A stretch of DNA of 64,000 nt from Streptomyces rimosus (GCF_008704655.1 NZ_CP023688.1:6764001-6828000), one strand, 5' to 3'; positions 16,431-27,474 are shown, counted from the first letter of the stretch. Notes: generated by a model from the letters alone, not told the origin. Numbers and translations: made by a program.

Positions 16431-17136
16431 TCAGCGCGGCGTGCGGGCAGCGCAGGTACGGGGACCAGAAGTCGGTGCCGTACGAGCGCAGGGCGGCGGG
16501 GGACACCCGGAAGGGGTGCCAGTCGATGCCCGTGAACCCCGCGTCGAGCAGGGCCTGTTGGAGGGCGCGCCGGGTCCAGTGGCGTGCCTCGACGCTGACC
16601 TCGTACGCGTCGAAGCACAGCTCCAGGGTGATCCGTGAGGCGTCCGCGCGGGGCTCGTCCTCGTGCAGCCGGATGCCGTACCGCTCGTAGTACGTGGGCC
16701 GCCCGTCGTAGTCGGGATTGACGGGCAGCGCCACGAACAGGCCGCCCGGGACCAGTGCCCGGGCGGCCACCGCGCACAGCTCGACCAGCTCGTCGTACGC
16801 CGTCGCGTACGGCAGCACGTACACGCCGAGCGCGATGTCGAACGTGCCGTCCGCCGGTGGCTCGGTCGTGTACCGGATGCCGAGCGGTTCCCAGGACTCG
16901 CGGTCCGCGGCATGGGCGATCATGCCCGCGGAGATGTCGTAACCGACCACCCGCCCGGCGCCGGCCCGCCTGAGCATCCGGCAGTACTGGCCGGTGCCGC
17001 AGCCGATGTCCAGCACGGACCGGCCGGTGAGATCACCCAGCAGCTCCCGCACCGAGTACGACTCCAGGTCCCGCCGCCAGGGCAACTCGGCCATGTCCTC
17101 GTACAACCGGGCCAGCGCGTCGAACCGGCTGCGCAT
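16396..17136 (-). CDS. SAM-dependent class I methyltransferase
   Basis: 246 residues. Motif I is VLDIGCGTG (residues 41-49), followed by an acidic residue after beta 2 (VVGYDIS), motif IV-like FDIALGVYVLPYA and the LVPGGLFVAL post-motif. The C-terminal half carries a lid region (RPTYYERYGIRLHEDEPR, ARHWTRRALQQALLDAGF). This is a small-molecule methyltransferase of the Methyltransf_11/25 type; the acceptor is unknown. It ends inside the 3' end of the convergent cap-domain gene. It lies 9 bp downstream of the EF-hand gene on the same strand, so the two are probably co-transcribed. Confidence 0.87.
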   Translation of the reverse strand: MRSRFDALARLYEDMAELPWRRDLESYSVRELLGDLTGRSVLDIGCGTGQYCRMLRRAGAGRVVGYDISAGMIAHAADRESWEPLGIRYTTEPPADGTFDIALGVYVLPYATAYDELVELCAVAARALVPGGLFVALPVNPDYDGRPTYYERYGIRLHEDEPRADASRITLELCFDAYEVSVEARHWTRRALQQALLDAGFTGIDWHPFRVSPAALRSYGTDFWSPYLRCPHAALISCRTPRPHAP

Positions 17137-17145
17137 CGCGGGCCG

Positions 17146-17703
17146 CTAACCCGCTGCGAGCGGCGACCCGAGCAGCCAGTTGCCCGGGGCCTCCGGGTCC
17201 GGGCTCAGGTAGAACTCCTCGATCGCCGTACGGAACTCCGCGTGGCTGATGGCCCCGCTCCCGTCCCGGTCCAGCCGCCGGAAGGCGGGCTGCGAGGTCG
17301 CCGGGTCGACACCGAGCGCGTCGTACATGCGCACGTACTCGTCGGCGGTCAGCTCGCCGCTGCCGTCCGTGTCGAGGGCGCTCATCAGCGCGTCCACGAT
17401 GGCCAGTACGACGTGCTCGAACGTCTTCGGCTCGGTCACCTGCGTACGCATCAGGTCGATGAACGTCCGGCGCGCGACCCGCCCCTCACTGTCCACGCCG
17501 CCCGCGTCCCGCAGCACGTCCCACCACCTCATGAACGCGTCGCGCATCGCGGTCCGGTTCTCGGTGTCCCCGGGCCGGACCAGCGCCGTGAACATCGCGG
17601 CCATCTGCTCGAAGTCCTCGCGGGTCAGCCAGCCGTCCTCGGTCCGGTCGAACCAGTCGAAGAGAATGCTGAACTTCCGGTCGAGGGTGTCGTACGCCGC
17701 CAT
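17146..17703 (-). CDS. EF-hand calcium-binding protein (calerythrin-like)
   Basis: 185 residues with four EF-hand positions: DRTEDGWLTRED (about 19-30), a degenerate second loop GGVDSEGRVARR (about 68-79), DTDGSGELTADE (111-122) and DRDGSGAISHAE (145-156). Loops 3 and 4 are canonical, with D at 1, 3, G at 6 and E at 12; loop 1 is near-canonical. The length and spacing are those of bacterial calerythrin-like sarcoplasmic calcium-binding proteins: cytoplasmic buffers or sensors. ATG 17703 is preferred; a GTG at 17712 is in frame and possible. It is followed after 9 bp by the methyltransferase gene. Confidence 0.9.
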   Translation of the reverse strand: MAAYDTLDRKFSILFDWFDRTEDGWLTREDFEQMAAMFTALVRPGDTENRTAMRDAFMRWWDVLRDAGGVDSEGRVARRTFIDLMRTQVTEPKTFEHVVLAIVDALMSALDTDGSGELTADEYVRMYDALGVDPATSQPAFRRLDRDGSGAISHAEFRTAIEEFYLSPDPEAPGNWLLGSPLAAG

Positions 17704-17768
17704 GGAACCCACCGTCCTCTCGCGGGTGCGGTGGCCCTGGGGCAGGGCCGCGTTCCATGCAACTGCGG

Positions 17769-17957
17769 TCAGGGGGCCCGGTCAACAACGGCGAGGAAGG
17801 CGGCCCAGGCGTCCGCCGGGACGGTGAGGTGGGGGCCGGTTATGTTCTTGGAGTCGCGGATGCGGATGGTGGTGGGGGTGGTGGCGATCTCTACGCAGTC
17901 GTCACCCTGCGAGCCGCTGTAGCTGCTCTTGAACCAGGACGGCTCTGTAGGGCTCAT
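17769..17957 (-). CDS. DUF397 small protein
   Basis: 62 residues with the DUF397 pattern: WFKSSYSGSQGDDCVEIAT, VRDSKN-like IRDSKNITGPHL, then the DAWAAFLAVV tail. These proteins are partners of DUF5753 XRE regulators in Streptomyces (WhiJ/BldB-associated families) and may antagonise them. The ATG at 17957 overlaps the stop of the upstream XRE gene (ATGA), so translation is coupled. Confidence 0.92.
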   Translation of the reverse strand: MSPTEPSWFKSSYSGSQGDDCVEIATTPTTIRIRDSKNITGPHLTVPADAWAAFLAVVDRAP

Positions 17958-18784
17958 AGCGCTCCTCGGATCTGTTTGAGCAGGCTCACGGACTTCTCCT
18001 GGGAAAGGGCCTGTGAGCGCATCTTGGCATAGCGCTGATACAGCACGCTGACGTCCTTGGGCCCCGTGATCAGGTTCCCGCACTGCTGGCCCTCGCTGTA
18101 TCCGAGCCACTTGTTCCGCGAAGTCTCCAGCAGCCTCATGGGGCCGTCCAGCCCCGCGTGATTCGGCTGCCAACGCGGCATGACCTGAAGCTCCACGTTC
18201 CACAGTTCCGCGCAGCCGAGCACATGGTCGATGAGGTTGCGGGTGACACCCGCGCCGCCTGTGCCGCGCTCGAACAGCGATTGTTCGAGGATGAAACTGA
18301 ACGCGATCGGTGGCCTTCGGTGCAGCAATTTCTGCCGTGCGAGACGCGCGGCGACTCGCTCTTCGGCCTCCTGCTCGTCCGGTGGAGGAGGGACGCTCAG
18401 GGTTACGGCTCGCGCGTACGCCTCCGTCTGCAACAGGCCCGGGATGACCCGGCACTCGTACGCGCAGAGCGCGACGGCCCGCGCTTCCAACGCAGCCCAC
18501 TGCCGGAACCAGGCCGCCAGTCCCGCACGACGTGACAGGTGCTCTGCCGCTGCCTTGAACGTACCGAACGCATCGAGTACCTCCTCCGCGCGCTGGATGA
18601 ATTCCGGATCAGGAAGGCGTCGCCCCTGCTCGATCGAGGCGACGGTCTGCGCAGAGAACTGCACCAGCGGGGCCAGCTCTTCCTGAGTCAGGCCCGCTCG
18701 TTCCCGAAAGACTTTCACCACGGCCCCGAACGTCTTGAGGCTGTTTGTGGACTCCGGCTCGAAGCCGTACGCGTTGCTTGCCAT
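17954..18784 (-). CDS. XRE-family regulator with DUF5753 domain (WhiJ-like)
   Basis: 276 residues. The N-terminal HTH_31/XRE domain is at about 18-72 (FGAVVKVFRERAGLTQEEL, FSAQTVASIEQGRRLPD), and DUF5753 covers about 95-270 (YECRVIPGLLQTEAYARAV, RQKLLHRRPPIAFSFILEQS, LQVMPRWQPNHAGLDGP). With the overlapping DUF397 gene and the divergent ATPase gene it makes up the triad that Streptomyces carry in dozens of copies, some of which (whiJ) affect development. The start ATG is 41 bp from the divergent ATPase start, so the two share a promoter region. The ligand and target are unknown. Confidence 0.92.
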   Translation of the reverse strand: MASNAYGFEPESTNSLKTFGAVVKVFRERAGLTQEELAPLVQFSAQTVASIEQGRRLPDPEFIQRAEEVLDAFGTFKAAAEHLSRRAGLAAWFRQWAALEARAVALCAYECRVIPGLLQTEAYARAVTLSVPPPPDEQEAEERVAARLARQKLLHRRPPIAFSFILEQSLFERGTGGAGVTRNLIDHVLGCAELWNVELQVMPRWQPNHAGLDGPMRLLETSRNKWLGYSEGQQCGNLITGPKDVSVLYQRYAKMRSQALSQEKSVSLLKQIRGAL

Positions 18785-18824
18785 TTAGGCCACCTCCATT
18801 GCTCAGCTGGCTAATCCGCTCAAC

Positions 18825-19460
18825 ATGCAAATGGTCACGGCCCGTTACCCGTACGTCTACGGCGGCTACCCGTACGCTGCGCATGCGTACGGGTCGGGAG
18901 GGTGGCCTTACCAGCCGCGAACAGGCAACCGTGGCTGCATGCACGCGCAACTCATCACCCGCCCGCCCAAGCCCCCCGTAACCGTACGTGTGTTCACCCA
19001 ACGCTTCAGTAGCACGCGACTCGGCGCGCGACTGGCGCGCCACCTCGCCGTGCACCGGCTCGACGCATGGGGCTTCCCGTACGGGACGCCGTTTTCCGAC
19101 GATGTCGGCGTGGTCGTCGGGGAGCTGACCGCCAACGCCGTCACCCACGGCCGCGTACCGGGGCGGGACTTCGAGCTGCGGCTCGCCATCGTCGGTGGGC
19201 TCGCCCGTACGGGGACGCTGCGGATCGACGTGACGGACACGCGGACCGAGCGGCGCCCGCCGTCCCCCGACGCCCACACCCCCGCGCCGCCCGACGCGGA
19301 CGCCGGGCGCGGCCTGATCGTCGTGGCCGCGCTCGCCACCCGGTGGTCCGTCCTGGACCGCGTACCGGTCGGCAAGACCGTACGCGCGGAGCTGGACCTC
19401 GTACCGGGAGTCACTCCAGAAGGAACCGCCACCGATCGGCCGATTCCATCATGTCCGTGA
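18825..19460 (+). CDS. HATPase_c-type ATP-binding protein (anti-sigma kinase-like)
   Basis: 211 residues. The GHKL ATPase N-box is VGELTANAVTHG (about residues 98-109) and the G-box region is DAGRGLIVVAALATRW (about 160-175). This is the RsbW/SpoIIAB-like fold of the many short Streptomyces ATPases that accompany XRE/DUF397 pairs. The start is uncertain: 18825 (used here) gives a Tyr/Gly-rich 38-residue leader, while ATG 18939 begins at MHAQLITRP with the usual family length; neither has a clear Shine-Dalgarno. The last 50 bp overlap the convergent HTH gene. The partner protein is unknown. Confidence 0.8.
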   Translation: MQMVTARYPYVYGGYPYAAHAYGSGGWPYQPRTGNRGCMHAQLITRPPKPPVTVRVFTQRFSSTRLGARLARHLAVHRLDAWGFPYGTPFSDDVGVVVGELTANAVTHGRVPGRDFELRLAIVGGLARTGTLRIDVTDTRTERRPPSPDAHTPAPPDADAGRGLIVVAALATRWSVLDRVPVGKTVRAELDLVPGVTPEGTATDRPIPSCP

Positions 19461-20115
19461 TGACCCGCTCCAGGAACGTCGCCGCCTTGGCCGACCGTTG
19501 CCCCACGGGCGTGTCGAGCCCGGCGGTCTCCGCCACCGCCATCGTGGCCCGTATCGTCGCGAGCGTCTGCCGCGCGCTGGTCGCGACCGAGTTGTACCAG
19601 GCGTCGTCGTCGATCACGTAGATGTCGCGACGCCGCTGCGGGTCGCGCTCGCGCCGTACGTAGCCGTGCTGGACGAGGAAGTTCACGGCCACGGAGACGG
19701 AGGCCGGGCTGACCTTCAGCCGGCGGGTCAGTTCGGCCGCGGTGCGTCTGCCGTCCTCGGACAGGGCCAGGTCGACGTGGACGCGCGCCGTCATCCTCGG
19801 CATCCCTGACCTGACCGCGAGTTCGATGATCTCCTCTTCCACCGCACCGCCCGACGGTCCGGCCGCGCGTGGCGGCGCCGGTGTGCTGCGCCGCGCGCGC
19901 TGGGCCGTCGCCCGGTGTGCCTGCTGGGGGCGGTAGCCGCCGGGGCCGCCGTTGCGGCCGATCTCCCGGCTGATGGTCGAGGTCGGCCGGTCGAGCCGTC
20001 TGGCGATCTCCGCGTAGGAGAGGCCGTCGGCGAGTCCGTCCGCGATGCGTTGACGCTCCTGCTGGGTCAACCGTCCTCCTGGCATGCCGTCAGTATTGCC
20101 TTCGCCGTCAGCCAT
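19411..20115 (-). CDS. HTH regulator: IS30-like HTH plus GbsR/MarR-like winged helix
   Basis: 234 residues with two DNA-binding segments. An HTH_38 (IS30-type) helix-turn-helix lies at about 14-55 (LTQQERQRIADGLADGLSY, AEIARRLDRPTSTISREIGRNGG), and a MarR/GbsR-like winged helix at about 100-170 (TARVHVDLALSEDGRRTAAEL, RLKVSPASVSVAVNFLVQHG, YVRRERDPQRRRDIYVID). This fusion is a recognisable actinobacterial regulator type, often divergent from one target gene. Here the divergent neighbour is the P450 gene and the 153-bp spacer contains GCAACG/TTGC dyads. The first dyad abuts this gene's start codon, which suggests autoregulation. Confidence 0.86.
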   Translation of the reverse strand: MADGEGNTDGMPGGRLTQQERQRIADGLADGLSYAEIARRLDRPTSTISREIGRNGGPGGYRPQQAHRATAQRARRSTPAPPRAAGPSGGAVEEEIIELAVRSGMPRMTARVHVDLALSEDGRRTAAELTRRLKVSPASVSVAVNFLVQHGYVRRERDPQRRRDIYVIDDDAWYNSVATSARQTLATIRATMAVAETAGLDTPVGQRSAKAATFLERVITDMMESADRWRFLLE

Positions 20116-20116
20116 T

Positions 20117-20218
20117 GCAACGCGTCGTTGCGTTCAATCTCAGCGTCATTGCATCAATTAGGCGCCGCTGAGGTGCGGAAGCGTGGTTCTGTACGTTGAC
20201 GCTTGCGTGAATGCAACG
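20117..20218. promoter_or_regulatory. Operator dyads and P450 promoter in the regulator/P450 spacer
   Basis: GCAACG-CGT-CGTTGC (20117-20131) is a perfect dyad ending at the regulator start codon. A second dyad, TTGC-N6-GCAA (20203-20216) inside CGTTG...CAACG, lies in the spacer of a candidate P450 promoter with -35 TTGACG (20195-20200), 18 bp, and -10 TAGCTT (20219-20224). An intermediate TTGCATCAA occurs near 20149-20157. The shared half-site is consistent with one protein, probably the divergent regulator. Confidence 0.55.
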
Positions 20219-20268
20219 TAGCTTTCGCGATGTGCCGAACGCGCACTGTCGCGAGCTGAGGAATGACC

Positions 20269-21477
20269 ATGGCTGAGTCCACCCACACTGCCCGCACCGC
20301 CCACGCCGTCCCGCCGCTGCCCACCGGGCCCCGGGCCGGCTGCCCCTTCTCCCCGCCGAAGGAACTGCTCGACGCCCGCGAGCAGGGCCCGATCGGCCAC
20401 TACACCCACCCCGGCGGCAAGCCCGGCTGGATGATCACCGGGTACGACATGGTGCGGTCCGTGCTCGCCGACCCGCGGTTCAGCTCGCGCAAGGAGCTGA
20501 TGAACGTGGTCGATTTCGAGATTCCGCCGCCGCCACCCGGCGAGTTCGTCCTCATGGACGACCCGCAGCACCGGCGCTACCGCAAGCCGCTGATGGGGAA
20601 GTTCACCGTGCGGCGGATGCGGCTGCTGACCGAGCGCATCGAGCAGGTCACCGCCGAGTGCCTGGACGCCATGGAGAAGGCGGGCCCGCCGGTGGACCTG
20701 GTGGCCGCGTTCGCCAAGCCCATCCCCGCCATCGTGATCTGCGAGCTGCTGGGCGTGCCGTACGAGGACCGCGGCTTCTTCCAGGGGCGGATCGACTCGT
20801 TCATGAACGGTGAGACGAGCGACGAGGACCTGATGGCGGCCTACACCGAGGTCCAGAACTACCTCGCGGACCTGGTGGCCGCCAAGCGCGCGAACCCCAC
20901 CGACGACGTGCTCAGCGACCTCACCGACACCGACCTCACCGACGAGGAGTTGAAGGGCATCAGCCTGGTCCTGCTGACGGCCGGGCTCGACACGACCACG
21001 AATGTGCTGGGGCTGGGCACCTTCGCGCTGTTGCAGCACCCTGAGCAACTGGCCGCGCTGCGCGCCGATCCCGCGCTTGTCGACGGAGCGGTGGAGGAGC
21101 TGCTGCGGTACCTCAGCGTCGGCAAGCAGTTCTGGCGTACGGCGCTGGAGGATGTCGAGCTGGGCGGTCAGACCGTGAAGGCCGGCACGACGGTCGCCCT
21201 GTCGCTCAGCACCGCCAACCGCGACCCCGAGCGCTTCGCCGACCCCGATGTGCTCGATCTCCGGCGGCAGGGCGGCGGACACCTGGCCTTCGGTCACGGC
21301 GTTCACCAGTGCCTTGGGCAGCAAGTGGCCCGCATCGAGCTGCGGGTGGCGTTCTCCGCGCTGTTCGACCGCTTCCCCACGCTGCGTCTGGCCGTACCGG
21401 CCGAAGAGGTCGAACTGCGTCCGGAGTCCGCGGACGTCTTCGGGGTGAAGCGTCTTCCGGTCGCCTGGGATGTGTGA
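20269..21477 (+). CDS. Cytochrome P450
   Basis: 402 residues, a soluble bacterial class I P450. The I-helix oxygen-binding motif is LLTAGLDTTTN (about 243-253), the K-helix ExxR is EELLR, and the heme-thiolate loop is FGHGVHQCLGQQVA (about 343-356) with the axial Cys. The N-terminus (PTGPRAGCPFSPPKEL) is typical of actinobacterial enzymes. ATG 20269 was chosen over ATG 20263 because GAGGAA sits 7-8 nt before the former and directly abuts the latter. No ferredoxin gene is adjacent, so it needs redox partners from elsewhere. It is divergent from an HTH regulator with likely operators between them. The substrate is unknown. Confidence 0.94.
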   Translation: MAESTHTARTAHAVPPLPTGPRAGCPFSPPKELLDAREQGPIGHYTHPGGKPGWMITGYDMVRSVLADPRFSSRKELMNVVDFEIPPPPPGEFVLMDDPQHRRYRKPLMGKFTVRRMRLLTERIEQVTAECLDAMEKAGPPVDLVAAFAKPIPAIVICELLGVPYEDRGFFQGRIDSFMNGETSDEDLMAAYTEVQNYLADLVAAKRANPTDDVLSDLTDTDLTDEELKGISLVLLTAGLDTTTNVLGLGTFALLQHPEQLAALRADPALVDGAVEELLRYLSVGKQFWRTALEDVELGGQTVKAGTTVALSLSTANRDPERFADPDVLDLRRQGGGHLAFGHGVHQCLGQQVARIELRVAFSALFDRFPTLRLAVPAEEVELRPESADVFGVKRLPVAWDV

Positions 21478-21529
21478 GCGCGGGGCGGCGGTACGGCGGC
21501 GGGGCCTGCCGCAACAGCCGTAACCTCGC

Positions 21530-21579
21530 TGCAATCTCTTGCGCAAACTCTTGCAACAATCAACCGCGGCGGATAGAAC
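21530..21579 (+). promoter_or_regulatory. alpha-amylase promoter with MalR/Reg1-type operator
   Basis: TGCAATCTCTTGCGCAAACT runs into CTTGCAAC (21530-21557), a TGCAA/TTGC cluster of the kind described for MalR/Reg1 binding in Streptomyces amylase promoters. TTGCAA at 21551-21556 doubles as a -35 hexamer, 17 bp before TAGAAC (21574-21579) as -10. Repressor binding would therefore cover the -35. The start codon follows 37 bp downstream of the -10. Confidence 0.7.
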
Positions 21580-21615
21580 GACGGTCGAACACCTCCCACC
21601 CCCTCAGGAGGAACC

Positions 21616-23028
21616 ATGGCCCGCACCCGCCGACACCCGTCCGCCCGCAGATCCACGGCCGCCGCCCTCGCCCTCCTCTCCGGCGCGGCGGCGGCCGTCC
21701 TCGCCCCGCCGCCGCAGCCGGCGCACGCGGCGCCGCCCGGGGCGAAGGACGTGACCGCCGAACTCTTCCAGTGGCGCTACGACTCGGTGGCCAGGGAGTG
21801 CAAGACCACGCTCGGGCCCGCCGGTTACGGCTACGTGGAGGTCTCCCCGGCCACCGAGCACATCCAGGGCGGCCAGTGGTGGACCTCGTACCAGCCGGTC
21901 AGTTACCGGATCGCCGGGCGGCTCGGCGACCGGGCCGCCTTCAAGCACATGGTGGACGCCTGCCACGCGGCCGGGGTCAAGGTCGTCGCGGACGCGGTGA
22001 TCAACCAGATGTCGGCCGGGTCGGGTACGGGGACGGGCGGGTCCTCGTATACGAAGTACGACTACCCGGGCATCTACCAGCGTCAGGACATGGACGACTG
22101 CACCGAGCGGATCACCGACTACCGCGACCGGTGGAACGTCCAGCACTGCGAACTGGTCGATCTGGCCGACCTGGACACCGGCGAGCCGTACGTCCGGTCG
22201 CGGATCGCCGCGTACCTCAACGACCTGCTGTCGCTCGGCGTGGACGGCTTCCGGATCGACGCGGCCAAGCACATGGCGGCGGAGGACCTGGCCGCGATCA
22301 AGAAGCAGCTGAAGGACCCGTCCGTGTACTGGAAGCAGGAGGCGATCTACGGGGAGGGCGAGGCCGTATCGCCGACGGAATACCTGGGGAACGGGGACGT
22401 GCAGGAGTTCCGCTACGGGCGGGACCTCAAGCGGGTGTTCCAGAACGAGAAGCTGGCGTATCTGAAGAACTTCGGGGAGGGCTGGGCGTACCTGCCCTCC
22501 GGGAAGTCCGGGGTCTTCGTCGACAACTGGGACACCGAGCGCAACGGCTCCACGCTCAGCTACAAGGACGGCGCGGACTACACCCTCGCCAATGTCTTCA
22601 TGCTGGCGTGGCCCTACGGGGCGCCGGATGTGCACTCGGGGTACGAGTTTTCCGTGAATGACGATGGGCCGCCCAATGGTGGTGAAGTACGCGCCTGTTG
22701 GCAGGACCGTTGGAAGTGCCAGCACAACTGGCCCGAGATCCGCGCCATGGTCGGGTTCCGCAACGCGACCCGCGGCGCGGCCGTCACCGACTGGTGGGAC
22801 AACGGCAACGACGCGATCGCCTTCGGGCGCGGGAACAAGGGGTACGCCGTCGTCAACCACGAGGGCAGCCCGCTGACCCGTACGTTCCAGACCTCGCTGC
22901 CCGCCGGAGCGTACTGCGACGTACAGAGCCGCAAGCCGGTGACCGTCGGCGCCGACGGCCGCTTCACCGCCACGCTCGCCCCGAACACCGCGCTCGCGCT
23001 GCACGTCGGCGCGCGCACCTGCGGCTGA
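21616..23028 (+). CDS. Secreted alpha-amylase (GH13)
   Basis: 470 residues. The signal peptide is Arg-rich at the N-terminus and then hydrophobic, ending at AHAAPPG (about residue 38); the Tat versus Sec route is not decided. The mature part is the Streptomyces-type alpha-amylase: [31 protein letters not shown] (region I), [13 protein letters not shown] (nucleophile Asp), [12 protein letters not shown] (acid/base Glu), [12 protein letters not shown] (third Asp). The protein ends after the beta-sandwich C domain, so the CBM20 starch-binding domain of some homologues is absent. AGGAGG lies 5 nt before the ATG. It endo-hydrolyses starch outside the cell. The promoter has a MalR-type operator, and the pullulanase gene follows after 46 bp. 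Confidence 0.95.
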   Translation: MARTRRHPSARRSTAAALALLSGAAAAVLAPPPQPAHAAPPGAKDVTAELFQWRYDSVARECKTTLGPAGYGYVEVSPATEHIQGGQWWTSYQPVSYRIAGRLGDRAAFKHMVDACHAAGVKVVADAVINQMSAGSGTGTGGSSYTKYDYPGIYQRQDMDDCTERITDYRDRWNVQHCELVDLADLDTGEPYVRSRIAAYLNDLLSLGVDGFRIDAAKHMAAEDLAAIKKQLKDPSVYWKQEAIYGEGEAVSPTEYLGNGDVQEFRYGRDLKRVFQNEKLAYLKNFGEGWAYLPSGKSGVFVDNWDTERNGSTLSYKDGADYTLANVFMLAWPYGAPDVHSGYEFSVNDDGPPNGGEVRACWQDRWKCQHNWPEIRAMVGFRNATRGAAVTDWWDNGNDAIAFGRGNKGYAVVNHEGSPLTRTFQTSLPAGAYCDVQSRKPVTVGADGRFTATLAPNTALALHVGARTCG

Positions 23029-23074
23029 GCTCCTGACCGGCCGGTTTCCCCGAACGTCCTGAAGGAGTCCTTAC

Positions 23075-25708
<2,634 letters not shown>

Positions 25709-25787
25709 GTTCGCGGCGCGGTGGTTTCGCGGCGCGGTGGGGGCGTGCTCGAAGCCCTGCGTGGGGCCGTTCGCGAGGCTCTTGGTG

Positions 25788-25823
25788 GGGCCGTTCATGG
25801 GCCGCCCTGCCCATGAACGGCCC
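25788..25823 (+). terminator. Strong hairpin terminator after pullulanase
   Basis: GGGCCGTTCATGGGC (25788-25802) pairs perfectly with GCCCATGAACGGCCC (25809-25823) around a 6-nt loop: a 15-bp stem 79 bp after the pullulanase stop. The rest of the 375-bp gap (25709-26083) has short GC-rich repeats (two copies of TTCGCGGCGCGGTGG near 25710-25740) and no gene that I can support. Confidence 0.8.
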
Positions 25824-26083
25824 ATCCGCCGAAGGCGGCTCCGGGGCCTGGGTTTCCCCCGTGGACCCTTCCCATGGTTCCCCCATACGTCCGCCGGAGC
25901 GGACTCCATGGGCCCCCGTGGTCCCTCGACCCGCAGGCCCCGGTGACATCCACTCTCCCGGCCCGGGGGATTGTCCGAAAGGGCTGTTCGCACCGGACAA
26001 AGGCCCGTACAACCCGGACCGGTGGTGCGGCGCCTCATCGCGCGCCGGTGCTCTGCGCCGGGTGCGCGCCCCCTATGCGCCCC

Positions 26084-26611
26084 CTATGCGCCCGGCCCGA
26101 GCAGGCGCTTCTCCATCAGCGTCACGGTGTACCTGCTGCCGTCCGAGCCCACCTTCGCGGGCTGCTCGCCGACGACACGGTAGCCCGCGCTCTCGTAATA
26201 CGGGCGCAGACGCGGATTGCCCGACTTGCAGTCGAGGCGGCTCAACGGGCGGCCCGCCGCGGCGATCCGCTGCTCCGCACGGGACAGCATCGCGCGGCCG
26301 GTACCCGCCGGGGCGCGGTCGTGGTCGACCATCAGACGGTGCAGATAGCCCGCCTCGGGCGGTCGCGGCCCCCAGGCGGGCAGATCCTCCCACCACAGTT
26401 CCCACGCGCCGACGATCTCCCCGTGCAGCTCCGCGAACCACACCTCGTCCTGCTTGATGCGCAGCCGGAAGTGCGCGGCGTCCCGTTCGCCCGGGGTCCA
26501 CTGGTCGATGCCGCGGCTCTGTATCCATCGGGCGGCGCCGTCGTAGAGGGCGACGAGGGCGGTCACATCGGCGTCGGTGTCCTCGGCGAGGCGGTAACTG
26601 ATCATGTCCAT
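26084..26611 (-). CDS. GNAT-family N-acetyltransferase
   Basis: 175 residues. It is a GNAT fold with substrate-side N-terminus (LVALYDGAARWIQSRGIDQWTPGE), beta4 YLHRLMVDHDR, the acetyl-CoA pyrophosphate loop RAPAGTGRAML (Q/RxxGxG/A-like) and C-terminal YYESAGYRVVGEQ. The arrangement resembles the WQ-D/GIDQW-type acetyltransferases of actinobacteria. The start may be 26611 or ATG 26605. Substrate unknown. It lies between the pullulanase terminator and the lectin gene and is not obviously in an operon. Confidence 0.85.
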   Translation of the reverse strand: MDMISYRLAEDTDADVTALVALYDGAARWIQSRGIDQWTPGERDAAHFRLRIKQDEVWFAELHGEIVGAWELWWEDLPAWGPRPPEAGYLHRLMVDHDRAPAGTGRAMLSRAEQRIAAAGRPLSRLDCKSGNPRLRPYYESAGYRVVGEQPAKVGSDGSRYTVTLMEKRLLGPGA

Positions 26612-26774
26612 GCGCGGATTGTGCCGCAGGTGCGGTGGAACGGCGCGGCCCCGGGACATGCGACGGCCCCGGGACGTCAGGCGGTCCCGGGACATGCGGC
26701 GGCCCCGTACGCGGCGACCGGTAGGGGCAGGGCCGGAAAGCGGTTGCTTCGCTCACCGGCGCCCGCCCCGTGGC

Positions 26775-27116
26775 TCAGGACCCCGTGTTCGTCGCCCAGA
26801 TCGGCTTGTCACTGGCGTTGTAGATGACGATGTTGCCGTCGTCCTGCACGGAGAGCTTGGCCCCGTGGTTGCCGCCGGTGTCCGAGTGCCAGATCTGCCG
26901 GCCGGAGGAGTCGTAGACGACGAGGTCGCCGTCCATCTCGAAGGCGGCCGTCTCGCCGTTCGGGTAGACGCCGTCCGCCTGCCAGCTCGCCTTGCCGTTG
27001 CGGTACGCGACGAAGTTGCCGTCCTCCTGGAGGCGCAGCAGGGTTTCGCCGTTACCGGACGTCCACGCCTGGTTGCGGCGGATGAATGTCCTCGGCTGGA
27101 AGTCCGCGTTCGCCAT
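26775..27116 (-). CDS. Bulb-type (monocot mannose-binding) lectin domain protein
   Basis: 113 residues forming a single B-lectin domain with three internal repeats: LQEDGNFVAYRNGKASW, FEMDGDLVVYDSSGRQIW and VQDDGNIVIYNASDKPIW. The mannose-binding consensus QxDxNxVxY is met fully only in the third repeat (QDDGNIVIY) and nearly in the first (QEDGNFVAY); in the second the Asn is Asp. GAGGGGG lies 6 nt before the ATG. No signal peptide is evident, so it is either cytoplasmic or exported by a non-classical route. The carbohydrate target is unknown. The 358 bp upstream (27117-27474) contain nothing I can support as a gene. Confidence 0.92.
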   Translation of the reverse strand: MANADFQPRTFIRRNQAWTSGNGETLLRLQEDGNFVAYRNGKASWQADGVYPNGETAAFEMDGDLVVYDSSGRQIWHSDTGGNHGAKLSVQDDGNIVIYNASDKPIWATNTGS

Positions 27117-27474
27117 GTCTGCCCCCTCGCTTCGGCCCGGGGCCGTTCCCCGGGCCGTCAGCCAAGGTAGTGCTGCGGACCGTGGGAACCTCAGGGGCAA
27201 TGAGGCCGACTGAATCGCTCTGTTTCTGCCGGTGCGGAAGACGAGAAAGCGGCCGTTCGCAGGTGTCCGGGACGTTACGGCGGGGGCTGCCCGCGCGGCA
27301 GGGGGCGCTGTTCCCGCTGTGGCGTCGGAGAGCGGGGTCCGGCCCGGCGGACGGAGGCCCGCGCCGGAGCACGAACCTTTCCGCCGGACACTCCTGGCAG
27401 CCCGGCACCGGCCACCGGCCACCGCCCCTGGCCAACGAAATCTGGCGTGCTCGCCTTCTTGCGGAGTGCCCGCC

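Noticed and set aside
20158..21546. 462-residue minus-strand frame over the P450 gene
   Set aside because: Antisense shadow; the P450 motifs and start signals are on the plus strand.
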